Positions 55,223-64,000 of a DNA stretch of 64,000 nt are shown piece after piece. The stretch spans positions 124,001 through 188,000 of the forward strand of contig NZ_JAQSIO010000005.1 in assembly GCF_028649455.1 (NCBI RefSeq), written 5' to 3'. Under the pieces are notes generated by a model that searched no databases, had not been told where the DNA came from, and saw only the letters and a program-made list of their open reading frames with translations. This stretch comes from Curvibacter microcysteis. GTDB lineage: Bacteria; Pseudomonadota; Gammaproteobacteria; Burkholderiales; Burkholderiaceae_C. The position numbers and the translations under genes were made by a program. Positions within the stretch are counted from its first letter, which is position 1. Each line of letters opens with the position of its first letter.

Positions 55223-57550
55223 TCAGGCGATCTTGAAACGCGCCACGGACTGACGCAGTTCCTCGGCCATGTGGGACAGCTCGCGCACCTGCTGGGCCGT
55301 GCTGCGCGTGCCCTCGCCGGTCTGCTCGGTCACCGCAAAAATGTGCTGGATGTTGTCCGCCACCTCGTTGGCCAGGGTGGCTTCGTTCGAAGCCGAGGAG
55401 GAAATCTGCTCAATCAGCTCGGCCAGGCGGCGTGACACGCTGTCGATCTCGGTCAGTGCGGTGCCGGCGCTGTCGGACAGGCGCGCCCCTTCGACCACCC
55501 CTTGCGTGGAGCGCTCCATGGCGGCCACCGCGTCTTGGGTGTCGGTCTGAATGGCTTTCACCAGGGCCGAAATCTGGCGCGTGGCGTCAGCGGAGCGTTC
55601 CGCCAGGCGCTGCACTTCTTCAGCCACCACCGAGAAGCCGCGACCGGCTTCACCGGCCGAGGCGGCCTGGATGGCGGCGTTCAGGGCCAGCACGTTGGTT
55701 TGCTCGGTGATGTCCGAAATCAGTTCGGTGATTTCACCGATCTCCTGGGACGATTCGCCCAGGCGCTTGATGCGCTTGGAGGTGTCCTGGATCTGGTCGC
55801 GGATGGCGTTCATACCGCCGATGGCGTTTTGCACAGCTTGCAGACCGGAGTCGGCGGCTTGCAGCGACTGGCGCGCCACCGAGGCGGATTCTTGCGCCTG
55901 GGCCGACACGCCGTTGATTCGGGTCGCCATGTCCAGCACGGAGCGGCCCGTTTCGCGGATTTCGCGCAGCTGTTCGGTGGAGGCGGCCAGCAGCTCGGTC
56001 GAGGTGTTGTCCACCTGGGCCGTGGTCTGGGCCACCCGGGTGGCCGTGTTTTGCACGTTGCCCACCAGCACCCGCAGTTCTTCCACGGTGTAGTTGACCG
56101 AGTCGGCGATGGCGCCGGTGATGTCTTCGGTCACGGTGGCTTCTTGCGTCAAATCGCCTTCAGCCACGGTCTGCAATTCGTTCATGAGCCGCAAAATCGC
56201 GGCCTGGTTGGCGTCGTTGACGCGCTTGGCTTCCTGCTCTTGGCGCTGCGCTTCGAGCTGCTGCAACTCGGCTGAGGTCTGGCGGTTGCGGCTGTCGAGC
56301 AGCTGCACGCGGGCCAAGCCGAAGGCGCAGATCAACACGAAGAACGACGCCACCACCAGGGACAGGATGGAGGTCAGGCTCAAACCGGTTTGCGAAGACA
56401 GACGACCTTGCAGCTCTTCGAGGTCGCGGCGCAGCGGCTCGCTGTCGCCCAGGATGGCCGCCTGGGCCTCGCGTGCCGACACCAGGCCTTGCAGGTTGCC
56501 CAGAATGGCGCCGGCCTGGGTTCGGGTCTGCTCGTAGACCTTGATCAGGGCTTCCAGTTGCTCGCGGGTCTGGCCGTCCTTGGACGAGCCCAGGCGCAGC
56601 TCGGGGCTGCCGTTGAGCAGGCCCTGGGCGATTTCGCGGAAGGAGTTCAAGTCCTTGCCCAGCAAGAACACCGCCTCAGGGCTGACGCCCTCTGTGGTCT
56701 GGAACTCGTTGGCCGACTTGCCAATGCGCTGGGTCAGCATCACCAACTGGCCGGCGGCCGAGATTTCCGAGGCTGGTGCGTTCTGCTGCAGCTTCAGGGA
56801 GGAGATGGTCTCAGCGATTTCCAGCAAGTCCGCAGACTGGCGGTTGATGGTGCGCAGCGCGTCGCCCACCTGGGTCAGGATTTTTTGCTGGCCCATGACC
56901 ACGCCAGCATTGCGCTCGGCGCGCTCGATCAGGGGCATGACCTTGTCGAGCTCAGGCTTGAAGCTGTCGTTCAGGGGCTCCAGCCGCATTTGCTCGTCAC
57001 CCGAGCCCAGGCCACGCACGGCCTTGACCAGCACGCCCGAGCTTTCGACCACGTCGGGGAAGGCCTGGGGGCTGCCCACCAGCGCCTGCGACACCGACTT
57101 GGCCAAGCGTTGCGACTGCATCAGCGACTGGCCGGTGGCGGCGAGCTGCTGGGCCACTTTGTCGGCCTGGCTCAGCGCATAACCGGCGATGGCGGCCAGC
57201 ACCAGCATGGCCACCCCCAGCAAGATGAACAAGATGCGCTGATGGCGCGCCACCGAGCCACGGCCCAGCAGGGGCAGGTCGATCAGGCCTTCGGTCGCGT
57301 CCTTGATGTCGGACTCGGCCAAGCGGGTTTCAGCAAAGCCCCCGACGCGGTTGTCCATCTCGGTGCTGGGCGCCAGGGACTCCGGCAAGGACAGGCCCGA
57401 CTCCTGATGGGTGTCATGGCGTGCGCCAAAAGCCTGCTCGGTGATGGCCTCGTCCTGACGCGTATCAGGCACCCCGATGGACACCGAGGAATCGGCCTCC
57501 GTCGAGGTCTTCTTGGCAAACAGCTTTCCTAATTTGTCGACAAATGACAT
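55223..57550 (-). CDS. pilJ: Twitching motility chemoreceptor PilJ
   Basis: Methyl-accepting protein of 775 residues. A long cytoplasmic N-terminus (about 1-110) precedes TM1 (about 115-135), a periplasmic PilJ-type domain (about 140-400), TM2 (about 430-450), HAMP and the signalling hairpin [33 protein letters not shown]. PilJ senses surface or pilus retraction and feeds ChpA. ATG 57550 fits the family start [11 protein letters not shown]. Lies between pilI and chpA. Confidence 0.94.
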   Translation of the reverse strand: MSFVDKLGKLFAKKTSTEADSSVSIGVPDTRQDEAITEQAFGARHDTHQESGLSLPESLAPSTEMDNRVGGFAETRLAESDIKDATEGLIDLPLLGRGSVARHQRILFILLGVAMLVLAAIAGYALSQADKVAQQLAATGQSLMQSQRLAKSVSQALVGSPQAFPDVVESSGVLVKAVRGLGSGDEQMRLEPLNDSFKPELDKVMPLIERAERNAGVVMGQQKILTQVGDALRTINRQSADLLEIAETISSLKLQQNAPASEISAAGQLVMLTQRIGKSANEFQTTEGVSPEAVFLLGKDLNSFREIAQGLLNGSPELRLGSSKDGQTREQLEALIKVYEQTRTQAGAILGNLQGLVSAREAQAAILGDSEPLRRDLEELQGRLSSQTGLSLTSILSLVVASFFVLICAFGLARVQLLDSRNRQTSAELQQLEAQRQEQEAKRVNDANQAAILRLMNELQTVAEGDLTQEATVTEDITGAIADSVNYTVEELRVLVGNVQNTATRVAQTTAQVDNTSTELLAASTEQLREIRETGRSVLDMATRINGVSAQAQESASVARQSLQAADSGLQAVQNAIGGMNAIRDQIQDTSKRIKRLGESSQEIGEITELISDITEQTNVLALNAAIQAASAGEAGRGFSVVAEEVQRLAERSADATRQISALVKAIQTDTQDAVAAMERSTQGVVEGARLSDSAGTALTEIDSVSRRLAELIEQISSSASNEATLANEVADNIQHIFAVTEQTGEGTRSTAQQVRELSHMAEELRQSVARFKIA

Positions 57551-57572
57551 GGCACGACCTTGGCTGAAAAAC

Positions 57573-58118
57573 TCAGGCACTGATACTGAGGAACTGGGCG
57601 GATTGCGACAGCAGCTGGAGTTTGATCTCCTGCCAGCGGTCGCCTTGGGCATCGGTGTAGACCCCGCCCAAAAAGGCCGGCGCGCCGGGCTCTGGGGGGG
57701 TGGAAGAGACAAAGGCGTCGGGGCTGCGCAAGCCGGCCAGACGGTCCACCACCAGGGCGGCATTGACGTCGAGGGCGGTGTTGAGCGCCAGCAGGCTGCA
57801 GCTGGATTGGGCCAGCTCGGTGCGCGGCAGCGGGCGGGGGGCACCCGACCAGGCCTCGGCCAGGAAGGCCGAGAGATCCACAATGCCGGCCAGGCTGCCA
57901 CGCAGATTGGCCACGCCCCAGAACCAGGCCTGGGTGTAGGGCACGGCCTGCACCGGTGCCCAGGGGAAGATCTCGCCCGACTGGGCCAAGGGCATCAGGT
58001 AGCGGCCCGCGCCGGCTTCGACCGCCAACCAGGCAATGGAGGGGCCATCTGACTGAGCCGCTTGCAAACGCACCGCGAGACGGCTCTGGAGTTCACGAAG
58101 GGCTTCACGATTGGCCAT
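57573..58118 (-). CDS. pilI: CheW-like adaptor PilI
   Basis: CheW-domain protein of 181 residues coupling PilJ to ChpA. It begins with an extra N-terminal helix ([19 protein letters not shown]) and shows the CheW core segments [22 protein letters not shown] and the C-terminal [16 protein letters not shown]. It is flanked by pilH and pilJ in the usual order. Confidence 0.92.
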   Translation of the reverse strand: MANREALRELQSRLAVRLQAAQSDGPSIAWLAVEAGAGRYLMPLAQSGEIFPWAPVQAVPYTQAWFWGVANLRGSLAGIVDLSAFLAEAWSGAPRPLPRTELAQSSCSLLALNTALDVNAALVVDRLAGLRSPDAFVSSTPPEPGAPAFLGGVYTDAQGDRWQEIKLQLLSQSAQFLSISA

Positions 58119-58136
58119 TGCGATTGGGTTCTGCGC

Positions 58137-58505
58137 TCAGTTCAGCGCGTTGATCTTGGCTTTGAGTTCCGCTGGATCGACCGGCTTGGTGATGTAGCCC
58201 CTCGCCCCTTGGCGCAGGCCCCAGACCCGGTCGGTCTCTTGGTTCTTGCTGGTGCACATGATGATGGGCACGTCGGCGAACTTGGGGTCGCGGCTGATCG
58301 AGCGGGTCAGCTGGAACCCGTTTTGCCCGGGCATGACCACGTCCATCAGGATCAGGTCGGGCTTGTCTTCGGCCAGGCGCTTGAAAGCCTCATCGGCGTT
58401 CTCGGCCGTGCGCACTTGCATGCCATTCTTTTGCAGCAGATCGGACAAAAACAGCAACTCTGTTTTTGAATCGTCCACGATCAGCACCTTGTGAATGGGC
58501 ATCAC
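58137..58505 (-). CDS. pilH: Response regulator PilH
   Basis: Single-domain CheY-like receiver of 122 residues. Acidic pair Asp11-Asp12 and phospho-acceptor Asp55 in LILMDVVMP, with the conserved Thr/Ser and Lys (TKP) later. Partner output of the ChpA kinase. Overlaps the pilG stop by 4 bp; ATG 58502 is an equally possible start. Confidence 0.93.
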   Translation of the reverse strand: MMPIHKVLIVDDSKTELLFLSDLLQKNGMQVRTAENADEAFKRLAEDKPDLILMDVVMPGQNGFQLTRSISRDPKFADVPIIMCTSKNQETDRVWGLRQGARGYITKPVDPAELKAKINALN

Positions 58506-58903
58506 CTCGCTCCTTGGGTCTGCATGCCGAACTGCCGCACAGCTTGCAGCAGTTGGTCTTTGGTAAATGGTTTGGTGAGGTAGTCCTGACAGCCCACCAT
58601 GCGGCCGCGCGCCTTATCGAACACGCCATCCTTGGAAGACAGCATGACCACCGGCGTGGCCGCAAAACGCTCATTGCGCTTGATGATGGCACACGTTTGG
58701 TAGCCATCCAGCTTGGGCATCAGGATGTCGCAAAAGATCAGTTGAGGCTCGTAGTCGCTGACTTTGGCCAACGCGTCGAAACCGTCGTCGGCGAGCATGA
58801 CCTCATAGCCGCCCTGCTTCAGAAAAATTTCGGCGCTGCGCCGGATGGTGTTGCTGTCGTCCACCACCAGGACCTTGAGTCCTGAACTGTCACCGGGCAT
58901 CAA
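58502..58903 (-). CDS. pilG: Response regulator PilG
   Basis: Single-domain receiver of 133 residues with acidic pair Asp15-Asp16, phospho-acceptor Asp59 in LIFCDILMP and the LTKPF lysine. Promotes pilus extension when phosphorylated by ChpA in Pseudomonas. First of the chemotaxis genes, 48 bp after the rubredoxin gene. Confidence 0.93.
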   Translation of the reverse strand: MMPGDSSGLKVLVVDDSNTIRRSAEIFLKQGGYEVMLADDGFDALAKVSDYEPQLIFCDILMPKLDGYQTCAIIKRNERFAATPVVMLSSKDGVFDKARGRMVGCQDYLTKPFTKDQLLQAVRQFGMQTQGAR

Positions 58904-58951
58904 TGGGTTCCTCCTGTCGCCAGATTCGACGCCAGCAAGGGAGTCAGCTTG

Positions 58952-59125
58952 TCAGATCTGGACCATTTCAAAATCTTCTTTGCGGGCGCCGCACTCGGGG
59001 CAAGTCCAGTTCATGGGGACTTGTTCCCAGGGGGTGCCGGGGGCAATGCCCTCTTCCGGCGAGCCTGTCGCTTCGTCGTAAATCCAACCGCAAATAAGAC
59101 ACATCCAAGTTTTATTATCAGTCAC
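58952..59125 (-). CDS. Rubredoxin
   Basis: A protein of 57 residues starting with GTG at 59125. Two iron-binding CxxC motifs, MCLICGWIYDEATG and WTCPECGARKEDFEM, form the Fe(Cys)4 site of a class I rubredoxin. The family usually has a few residues before the first motif, which supports the GTG start; the first ATG would remove them. It heads the pilGHIJ-chpA series on the same strand, a common arrangement in betaproteobacteria. It is divergent from thiD, with 92 bp between starts. Confidence 0.93.
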   Translation of the reverse strand: MTDNKTWMCLICGWIYDEATGSPEEGIAPGTPWEQVPMNWTCPECGARKEDFEMVQI

Positions 59126-59144
59126 AGCTTAAAGGGCCTTCAAT

Positions 59145-59167
59145 TAGAATGCAACGATTGTATCGAG
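59145..59167. promoter_or_regulatory. Divergent promoter region of rubredoxin and thiD with CAACGATTG box
   Basis: TAGAAT (59145-59150) is a -10 candidate toward thiD, and TACAAT on the minus strand (59157-59162) is one toward rubredoxin. The segment CAACGATTG followed by TATCGAG (59152-59167) is shared with the moxR/cytochrome c4 intergenic region. No good -35 boxes were found. Confidence 0.4.
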
Positions 59168-59217
59168 TCCTGCGGCAGGTTCTGCCACCCTGCAAAGGCT
59201 GCCCTTTTCCGGACTTC

Positions 59218-60150
59218 ATGACCACGTTCACCCCCCCCGAATCCCCCCTTCTGACCTCTGACGAAGAAGGCACGCCCGCCTGTGTCATGGTGTTCAACGG
59301 CAGCGATCCCAGCGGCGCGGGTGGCCTGGGGGCCGACATCACCACCATCGCCTCCGTGGGCGGACACGCGCTGCCCGTGGTCACGGGTGCGTACATCCGA
59401 GACACGGCAGAAATCTTTGACCACGCGGCCTTTGACGACGAAGTCGTCACCGAGCAAGCCCGCACCGCCCTGGAAGACATGCCGGTGCAGGTGATCAAGG
59501 TGGGCTTTGTCGGCGACCCGGAAAACATCAGCGCCATCGCCAGCATCAGCGCCGACTACCCAGACATCCCGCTCGTGGCCTACATGCCCAACCTGTCGTG
59601 GTGGGAAGAAGACCGCATCGACAGCTACCTCGATGCGTTTGCTGAGCTGCTGCTGCCCCAGACCTCGGTGTTGGTCGGCAACCACAGCACCTTGTGGCGC
59701 TGGCTGCTGCCCGACTGGAGCCATGAGCGCTCGCCGACCGCGCGTGACATCGCCGCGGCGGCATCTGAAAAAGGCGTGCCCTACACCCTGGTGACCGGCA
59801 TCCCCCTGCCCGACCAGCATGTGGACAACGTGCTGGCCAGCCCGCAGACCACGCTGGGCCATGTGCAGTTCGAACTGTTTGACGCGGTGTTTGCCGGCGC
59901 TGGCGACACCTTGTCCGCGGCCCTGGCCGCCCTGCTGGCCACGGGCATGGACCTGGGCGAGGCGACCAGCGAAGCCTTGAGCTACCTGGACCGCTGCCTG
60001 GACTCGGGCTTTCGACCGGGCATGGGCCATGTGGTGCCCGACCGCCTGTTCTGGGCTCAGCCCGAAGACGACGAAGAAGACGACGACCCCACCGAGCCCA
60101 GCGACCCGCTGGCCGGTTTTGTGATTCCACCCCATGACACCAAGCACTGA
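59218..60150 (+). CDS. thiD: Hydroxymethylpyrimidine/phosphomethylpyrimidine kinase-like protein
   Basis: Ribokinase-fold protein of 310 residues. The N-terminal [24 protein letters not shown] and the C-terminal anion-hole motif [19 protein letters not shown] match ThiD, which phosphorylates HMP for thiamine. It is divergent from Escherichia coli ThiD (aspartate in GAGDT where ThiD often has cysteine) and ends in an acidic tail of about 25 residues. The 3' end overlaps hemL by 17 bp. ATG 59218 is preferred over upstream starts that add a Cys-rich non-homologous leader. Confidence 0.8.
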   Translation: MTTFTPPESPLLTSDEEGTPACVMVFNGSDPSGAGGLGADITTIASVGGHALPVVTGAYIRDTAEIFDHAAFDDEVVTEQARTALEDMPVQVIKVGFVGDPENISAIASISADYPDIPLVAYMPNLSWWEEDRIDSYLDAFAELLLPQTSVLVGNHSTLWRWLLPDWSHERSPTARDIAAAASEKGVPYTLVTGIPLPDQHVDNVLASPQTTLGHVQFELFDAVFAGAGDTLSAALAALLATGMDLGEATSEALSYLDRCLDSGFRPGMGHVVPDRLFWAQPEDDEEDDDPTEPSDPLAGFVIPPHDTKH

Positions 60151-61447
60151 TCTGAACCTGCCCCTGTTCGAACGCGCCAAGCGCGTCATCCCCGGCGGCG
60201 TGAACTCGCCGGTTCGCGCTTTCCGCGCCGTGGGCGGCACGCCCCGCTTTGTGAAGCGCGCCGAGGGCGCCTACTTCTGGGACGCCAACGACCAGCGCTA
60301 CATCGACTACATCGGCTCCTGGGGCCCCATGATCCTGGGTCACGGCCACCCGGCCGTGCTCGAAGCCGTGCAAAAGGCCGCATTGGATGGCTTCTCCTTC
60401 GGCGCCCCAACCGAGCGCGAAATCGAACTGGCCGAAGAAATCCTCGGCCTCATGCCCTCGATGGACATGGTGCGCCTGGTCAGCTCGGGCACCGAAGCCG
60501 GCATGAGCGCGATCCGCCTGGCGCGCGGCGCCACCGGCCGCAGCAAGCTGATCAAGTTTGAAGGCTGCTACCACGGCCACGCCGATGCGCTGCTGGTCAA
60601 GGCCGGTTCCGGTCTGGCCACCTTTGGCACCTCGACCAGCGCGGGTGTGCCCCCTGAAGTGGTGCAACACACCCTGGTGCTCGAGTTCAACAACATCGCC
60701 CAACTCGAAGAAGCCTTTGCCGTGCACGGCCGCGAACTGGCCTGCCTGATGATCGAGCCGATCGCCGGCAACATGAACTTTGTGCGCGCCTCGGTGCCCT
60801 TCATGAAGCGCTGCCGTGAGCTGTGCACCGAATACGGCGCGCTGCTGATCCTGGACGAAGTGATGACCGGCTTCCGCGTCGCGCTGGGCAGCGCGCAAAG
60901 CGTGTACGCCCAGTCCATCCCGGGCTTCAAGCCCGACATCACGGTGCTGGGCAAGGTGATTGGTGGCGGCATGCCGCTGGCGGCGTTTGGCGCCCCGCGC
61001 GCCATCATGGAACACCTGGCGCCCTTGGGCGGCGTCTACCAGGCCGGCACCCTGTCGGGCAACCCGGTGGCGACGGCCTGCGGCTTGACCACCTTGCGCG
61101 AGATCCGCAAGCCTGGCTTTTTTGAAGCCCTGTCGGCCCGCACCCAAAGCCTGGTCGACGGCCTGCGTGCCGCTGCCGCGGCCGAAGGCGTGGCCTTCAG
61201 CGCCGACTGCCAGGGTGGCATGTTCGGCTTCTTCCTGCTGCCCGAGCTGCCGCAGAACTACGCCAAAGTCATGACCAGCGACAGCCCGCGCTTCAACCGC
61301 CTGTTCCACGGCCTGCTGGACCGTGGCGTCTACATCGCTCCAGCGCTGTACGAAGCCGGTTTTGTCAGCGGCGCCCACACCGAGGCCGACATCGCCGAGA
61401 CCGTGGCTGCCGCGCGCGCCGTGTTCAAGGAACTGGCCGCCGGCTGA
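60134..61447 (+). CDS. hemL: Glutamate-1-semialdehyde 2,1-aminomutase
   Basis: PLP enzyme that converts glutamate-1-semialdehyde to 5-aminolevulinate, the start of tetrapyrrole synthesis by the C5 route. The 437 residues carry the substrate loop [25 protein letters not shown], the cofactor Asp in [11 protein letters not shown] and the PLP lysine Lys274 in [11 protein letters not shown]. Coupled to thiD by overlap and followed by a terminator. Confidence 0.97.
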   Translation: MTPSTDLNLPLFERAKRVIPGGVNSPVRAFRAVGGTPRFVKRAEGAYFWDANDQRYIDYIGSWGPMILGHGHPAVLEAVQKAALDGFSFGAPTEREIELAEEILGLMPSMDMVRLVSSGTEAGMSAIRLARGATGRSKLIKFEGCYHGHADALLVKAGSGLATFGTSTSAGVPPEVVQHTLVLEFNNIAQLEEAFAVHGRELACLMIEPIAGNMNFVRASVPFMKRCRELCTEYGALLILDEVMTGFRVALGSAQSVYAQSIPGFKPDITVLGKVIGGGMPLAAFGAPRAIMEHLAPLGGVYQAGTLSGNPVATACGLTTLREIRKPGFFEALSARTQSLVDGLRAAAAAEGVAFSADCQGGMFGFFLLPELPQNYAKVMTSDSPRFNRLFHGLLDRGVYIAPALYEAGFVSGAHTEADIAETVAAARAVFKELAAG

Positions 61448-61488
61448 GCACCCCACACGCGTCGGCCGCGCAGCCGACACGTCCAAGC

Positions 61489-61516
61489 AAAAAGCGGCCC
61501 GCAGGCCGCTTTTTTT
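61489..61516. terminator. Intrinsic terminator between hemL and purH
   Basis: A-run, GCGGCC/GGCCGC stem, CGCA loop and a T-run, following hemL. The symmetric A and T tracts allow action on the convergent purH transcript as well. Confidence 0.88.
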
Positions 61517-61555
61517 CGTCCGGGGGCAGCAGGCCAGGGCCCGCTGCGTCAGACC

Positions 61556-63142
61556 TCAGTGGCGGAAGTGGCGCACACCGCTGAACACCATGGCCACGCC
61601 ACGCTCGTTGGCGGCGTCGATCACTTCCTGGTCGCGCATCGAGCCACCGGGCTGGATCACGCAGGTGGCACCTGCGTCCACCACCACGTCCAGGCCGTCA
61701 CGGAAGGGGAAGAAGGCGTCGCTCGCCACGGCCGTGCCTTGCAGGCTCAGGCTGGCGTGGCCGGCCTTGATGCTGGCGATGCGGGCCGAGTCCAGGCGGC
61801 TCATTTGGCCAGCGCCCACCCCCATGGTCATGCCGCCCTTGCAGAACACAATGGCGTTGCTCTTGACGTACTTGGCGACCTTCCAGGCGAACAGCAGGTC
61901 TTGCAGTTCTTCGGCCGTGGGCTGCTTGGTGGTGACGACCTTGAGGTCGGCCAGTTGCAGCTCGTGGTTGTCGGCGGTCTGCATGAGCAGGCCCGAGCCA
62001 ATGCGCTTGACGTCGACCAGGTTCTGGCCCTTGTCCCAGGCGGTGCTGCCACCCGTGGGCAGCGCGATCTTGAGCAGGCGCACATTGACCTTGCTCTTGA
62101 AGACTTCCAGCGCTTCGACGCTGAAGTCAGGCGCCATCAGCACTTCCACAAATTGCTTGCTGACTTGCTGCGCGGCCACGCCGTCGAGCGGGCGGTTGAA
62201 GGCGATGATGCCGCCGAAGGCCGAGGTCGGGTCGGTCTGGAAAGCCTTGCTGTAGGCCTCGAGCGGGTTGGCGCCCACGGCCACGCCGCAGGGGTTGGCG
62301 TGCTTGACGATGACGCAGGCAGGCGCGTCGAAGCTCTTCACGCATTCCCACGCAGCGTCGGCGTCGGCGATGTTGTTGTAGCTCAGTTCCTTGCCTTGCA
62401 CCTGGGTGGCCGTGACCAGCGAGCCCGGCGCCGGGTACAGGTCCCGGTAGAAGGCGGCTTGCTGGTGCGGGTTCTCGCCGTAGCGCAGGTCTTGCAGCTT
62501 GACGAAGCGGCCATTGCTCTGGGCCGGGAACAACTGCTGCGAAGGCGTGTTGTTGCCTTCTTCAAAGTTCAGTGCCGACAGGTAGTCGCTGATGGCGCCG
62601 TCGTATTGGCTGATGCGGTTGAAGGCGGCCACCGACAGGGCAAAACGGGTCTTGTCGGTCAGCTTGCCGGCGCTCTTGAGCTCGGCCAGCACGCCGGCGT
62701 ATTGCGACGCGTCGGTCAGCACGCCCACGTCCTTCCAGTTCTTGGCGGCGCTGCGCACCATGGCCGGGCCACCGATGTCGATGTTCTCGATCGCGTCTTC
62801 CAGCGTGCAGCCGGGCTTGGCCACGGTGGCTTCAAACGGGTAGAGGTTGACCACCAGCAGGTCGATGGTGTCGATGCCGTGCGCGGCCAGGGCGGCCATG
62901 TGCTCGGGCACGTCGCGGCGGGCCAGCAGGCCGCCGTGCACCTTGGGGTGCAGGGTCTTGACGCGGCCGTCCAGCATTTCAGGGAAGGCGGTCACTTCAG
63001 CCACTTCGGTGACCGGCAGGCCTTGTTCGGCCAGCAGCTTGGCGGTGCCGCCGGTGGAGATCAGCTTGATGCCGAGGGCATGCAGTTCCCGGGCCAATTC
63101 GACGATGCCGGTCTTGTCGGAAACAGAGAGGAGTGCGTTCAT
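61556..63142 (-). CDS. purH: Bifunctional AICAR transformylase/IMP cyclohydrolase
   Basis: Carries out the last two steps of IMP synthesis. The 528 residues comprise the N-terminal MGS-fold cyclohydrolase ([32 protein letters not shown]) and the C-terminal transformylase with [11 protein letters not shown] and the [17 protein letters not shown] end. It follows fis after 74 bp in the dusB-fis-purH order. Confidence 0.97.
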   Translation of the reverse strand: MNALLSVSDKTGIVELARELHALGIKLISTGGTAKLLAEQGLPVTEVAEVTAFPEMLDGRVKTLHPKVHGGLLARRDVPEHMAALAAHGIDTIDLLVVNLYPFEATVAKPGCTLEDAIENIDIGGPAMVRSAAKNWKDVGVLTDASQYAGVLAELKSAGKLTDKTRFALSVAAFNRISQYDGAISDYLSALNFEEGNNTPSQQLFPAQSNGRFVKLQDLRYGENPHQQAAFYRDLYPAPGSLVTATQVQGKELSYNNIADADAAWECVKSFDAPACVIVKHANPCGVAVGANPLEAYSKAFQTDPTSAFGGIIAFNRPLDGVAAQQVSKQFVEVLMAPDFSVEALEVFKSKVNVRLLKIALPTGGSTAWDKGQNLVDVKRIGSGLLMQTADNHELQLADLKVVTTKQPTAEELQDLLFAWKVAKYVKSNAIVFCKGGMTMGVGAGQMSRLDSARIASIKAGHASLSLQGTAVASDAFFPFRDGLDVVVDAGATCVIQPGGSMRDQEVIDAANERGVAMVFSGVRHFRH

Positions 63143-63216
63143 GCGAGGTCTTCTGGTTGGAATGTGGAAAGGGGGTGGTGACCAGGCCGGAGCCGGGCCA
63201 CCTGCAGTTCAAAAAG

Positions 63217-63453
63217 TCATTTGAGCAATTGGTGCTCGAGCAGCTTCTTGCGCAAGGTGTTGCGGTTCAGGCCCAGCCATTCGGCGGCGCGCGACTGGTT
63301 TTGCTCGGCCTGGGCCATGACCACTTCCAGCAGCGGCTTTTCGACCAAGCGGATCAGCATGTCGTGCATGCCGTGGGGCTCTTCGCCGTGCAGGTCGCGG
63401 AAGTACTCCAGCAGGTTGTCACGGACACAGTCTTCGATGTTCTTATTGCTCAT
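63217..63453 (-). CDS. fis: Fis family nucleoid-associated protein
   Basis: DNA-bending protein of 78 residues with the C-terminal HTH of Fis (NQSRAAEWLGLNRNTLRKKL). It is shorter than the 98-residue enteric Fis, as is usual in betaproteobacteria, mainly because the N-terminal beta-hairpin arm is reduced. The start overlaps the dusB stop by 4 bp, the classic dusB-fis operon. Confidence 0.95.
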   Translation of the reverse strand: MSNKNIEDCVRDNLLEYFRDLHGEEPHGMHDMLIRLVEKPLLEVVMAQAEQNQSRAAEWLGLNRNTLRKKLLEHQLLK

Positions 63454-64000
63454 GCAGCGATTTCCATTGTTTCTTCGTCCACGCCCACAGCGGCCGCACC
63501 TGCCCACTCCGGCAGGCGCTCCATCCGGTCGCCCAAAGCGTCAAAATACCCCGCCACCGCAGCCCACTGCTGGGCGCTGTCTTCGATGCCATTGATCTGC
63601 TGGCGCAAGTCCTCGCCCTGGGGCAAGCCCTTGACGTACCAGCCGATGTGCTTGCGCGCCGAGCGCACGCCGGTGAATTCACCGTACAGGCTGTAGTGCT
63701 CCTGCAGGTGCTCGAGCAGCCAGTGCCGCACCTCGGCCACGCGGGGCGGCGCCAGCAGCGTGCCCGTGGCCAGGAAGTGCGCGATCTCGCGGAAGATCCA
63801 AGGCCGGCCCTGGGCGGCGCGACCAATCATGATCGCATCGGCCCCGGTGCGCTGCAGCACCTCCAGCGCCTTGTGCGGGCTGTCAATGTCGCCATTGGCC
63901 ACCACCGGGATGGCGACTGCGGCCTTGACGGCGGCAATCGTCTCGTACTCGGCCTGGCCTTTGTAGCCCTGCTCGCGGGTGCGGCCGTGCACGGTCAGCA
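63450..64000 (-). CDS. dusB: tRNA-dihydrouridine synthase DusB, N-terminus beyond window
   Basis: C-terminal part (about 180 residues) of a flavin-dependent enzyme that reduces uridine in tRNA D-loops. Visible are VHGRTREQGYKG, the phosphate-binding PVVANGDI and GADAIMIGRAAQGRPWIF motifs, and the helical tRNA-binding domain. The gene begins outside the right edge. Coupling to fis identifies it as DusB rather than DusA or DusC. Confidence 0.95.
   Translation of the reverse strand, partial: LTVHGRTREQGYKGQAEYETIAAVKAAVAIPVVANGDIDSPHKALEVLQRTGADAIMIGRAAQGRPWIFREIAHFLATGTLLAPPRVAEVRHWLLEHLQEHYSLYGEFTGVRSARKHIGWYVKGLPQGEDLRQQINGIEDSAQQWAAVAGYFDALGDRMERLPEWAGAAAVGVDEETMEIAA

Noticed and set aside
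49012-55236. A 2074-codon open frame on the plus strand, antisense to chpA
   Set aside because: It mirrors the kinase gene, has composition dominated by Gly, Gln, Arg and His as expected from the complement of a GC-rich gene, and shows no domain motif.
1-64000. CRISPR arrays, insertion sequences, prophage or integrative elements
   Set aside because: No regularly spaced repeats, transposase or integrase motifs, or duplicated attachment ends next to the tRNA were seen.

Overview
The window is a GC-rich stretch of chromosome, almost certainly from a betaproteobacterium of the order Burkholderiales, probably Comamonadaceae. That placement is inferred from gene order: the aa3 oxidase cluster with DUF2244, DUF2970 and DUF2909 partners, dusB-fis-purH, yqgE-ruvX-pyrR-pyrB-pyrC', rubredoxin-pilGHIJ-chpA, and a Bug-type solute receptor. 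Coding density is high and most genes are core metabolism. I saw no rRNA, insertion sequence, prophage or CRISPR array.

Layout. 1-9.7 kb: a respiratory cluster, nearly all on the minus strand, encoding cytochrome c oxidase subunits II, I and III, heme a synthesis (ctaA, ctaB), copper delivery (ctaG, SCO, a second SCO-like protein), SURF1 and very small membrane proteins. 9.8-15 kb: a BioC-like methyltransferase, ComF, TrmL, a MaoC hydratase, an orphan ParA, a MarR-GNAT fusion and a TRIC-type channel. 15-18.6 kb: the last steps of the beta-ketoadipate pathway (pcaI, pcaJ, pcaF) divergent from an IclR regulator, with an operator-like site between them. 18.7-30.3 kb: DUF1841, a c4-type cytochrome, a MoxR/GNAT/vWA group, TamA-TamB and a chemoreceptor. 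30.5-35.3 kb: a tricarballylate (tcu) locus with LysR regulator, TcuA, TcuB and a Bug receptor.

35.4-35.7 kb holds the most striking element: a tRNA-Arg(CCU) gene on the minus strand split in its anticodon loop by a 220-nt group I intron with no open reading frame. 35.8-42.3 kb: a DUF1501/DUF1800 pair, a YitT membrane protein, a zinc-ribbon mini-protein and an orphan sensor kinase. 42.3-48.5 kb: plsC and the pyrimidine cluster yqgE-ruvX-pyrR-pyrB-pyrC', where the dihydroorotase homologue has lost its metal-binding histidines, followed by photolyase. 48.6-59.1 kb: the Pil-Chp system controlling twitching motility (pilG, pilH, pilI, pilJ, a 2203-residue chpA), headed by a 57-residue rubredoxin with a GTG start. 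59.2-64 kb: thiD-hemL, then convergent purH, fis and a partial dusB.

Together the genes suggest an aerobic heterotroph that degrades aromatic compounds and tricarboxylates and moves by type IV pili. Assignments rest on motif recognition and gene context read by eye; no database search or folding program was run.
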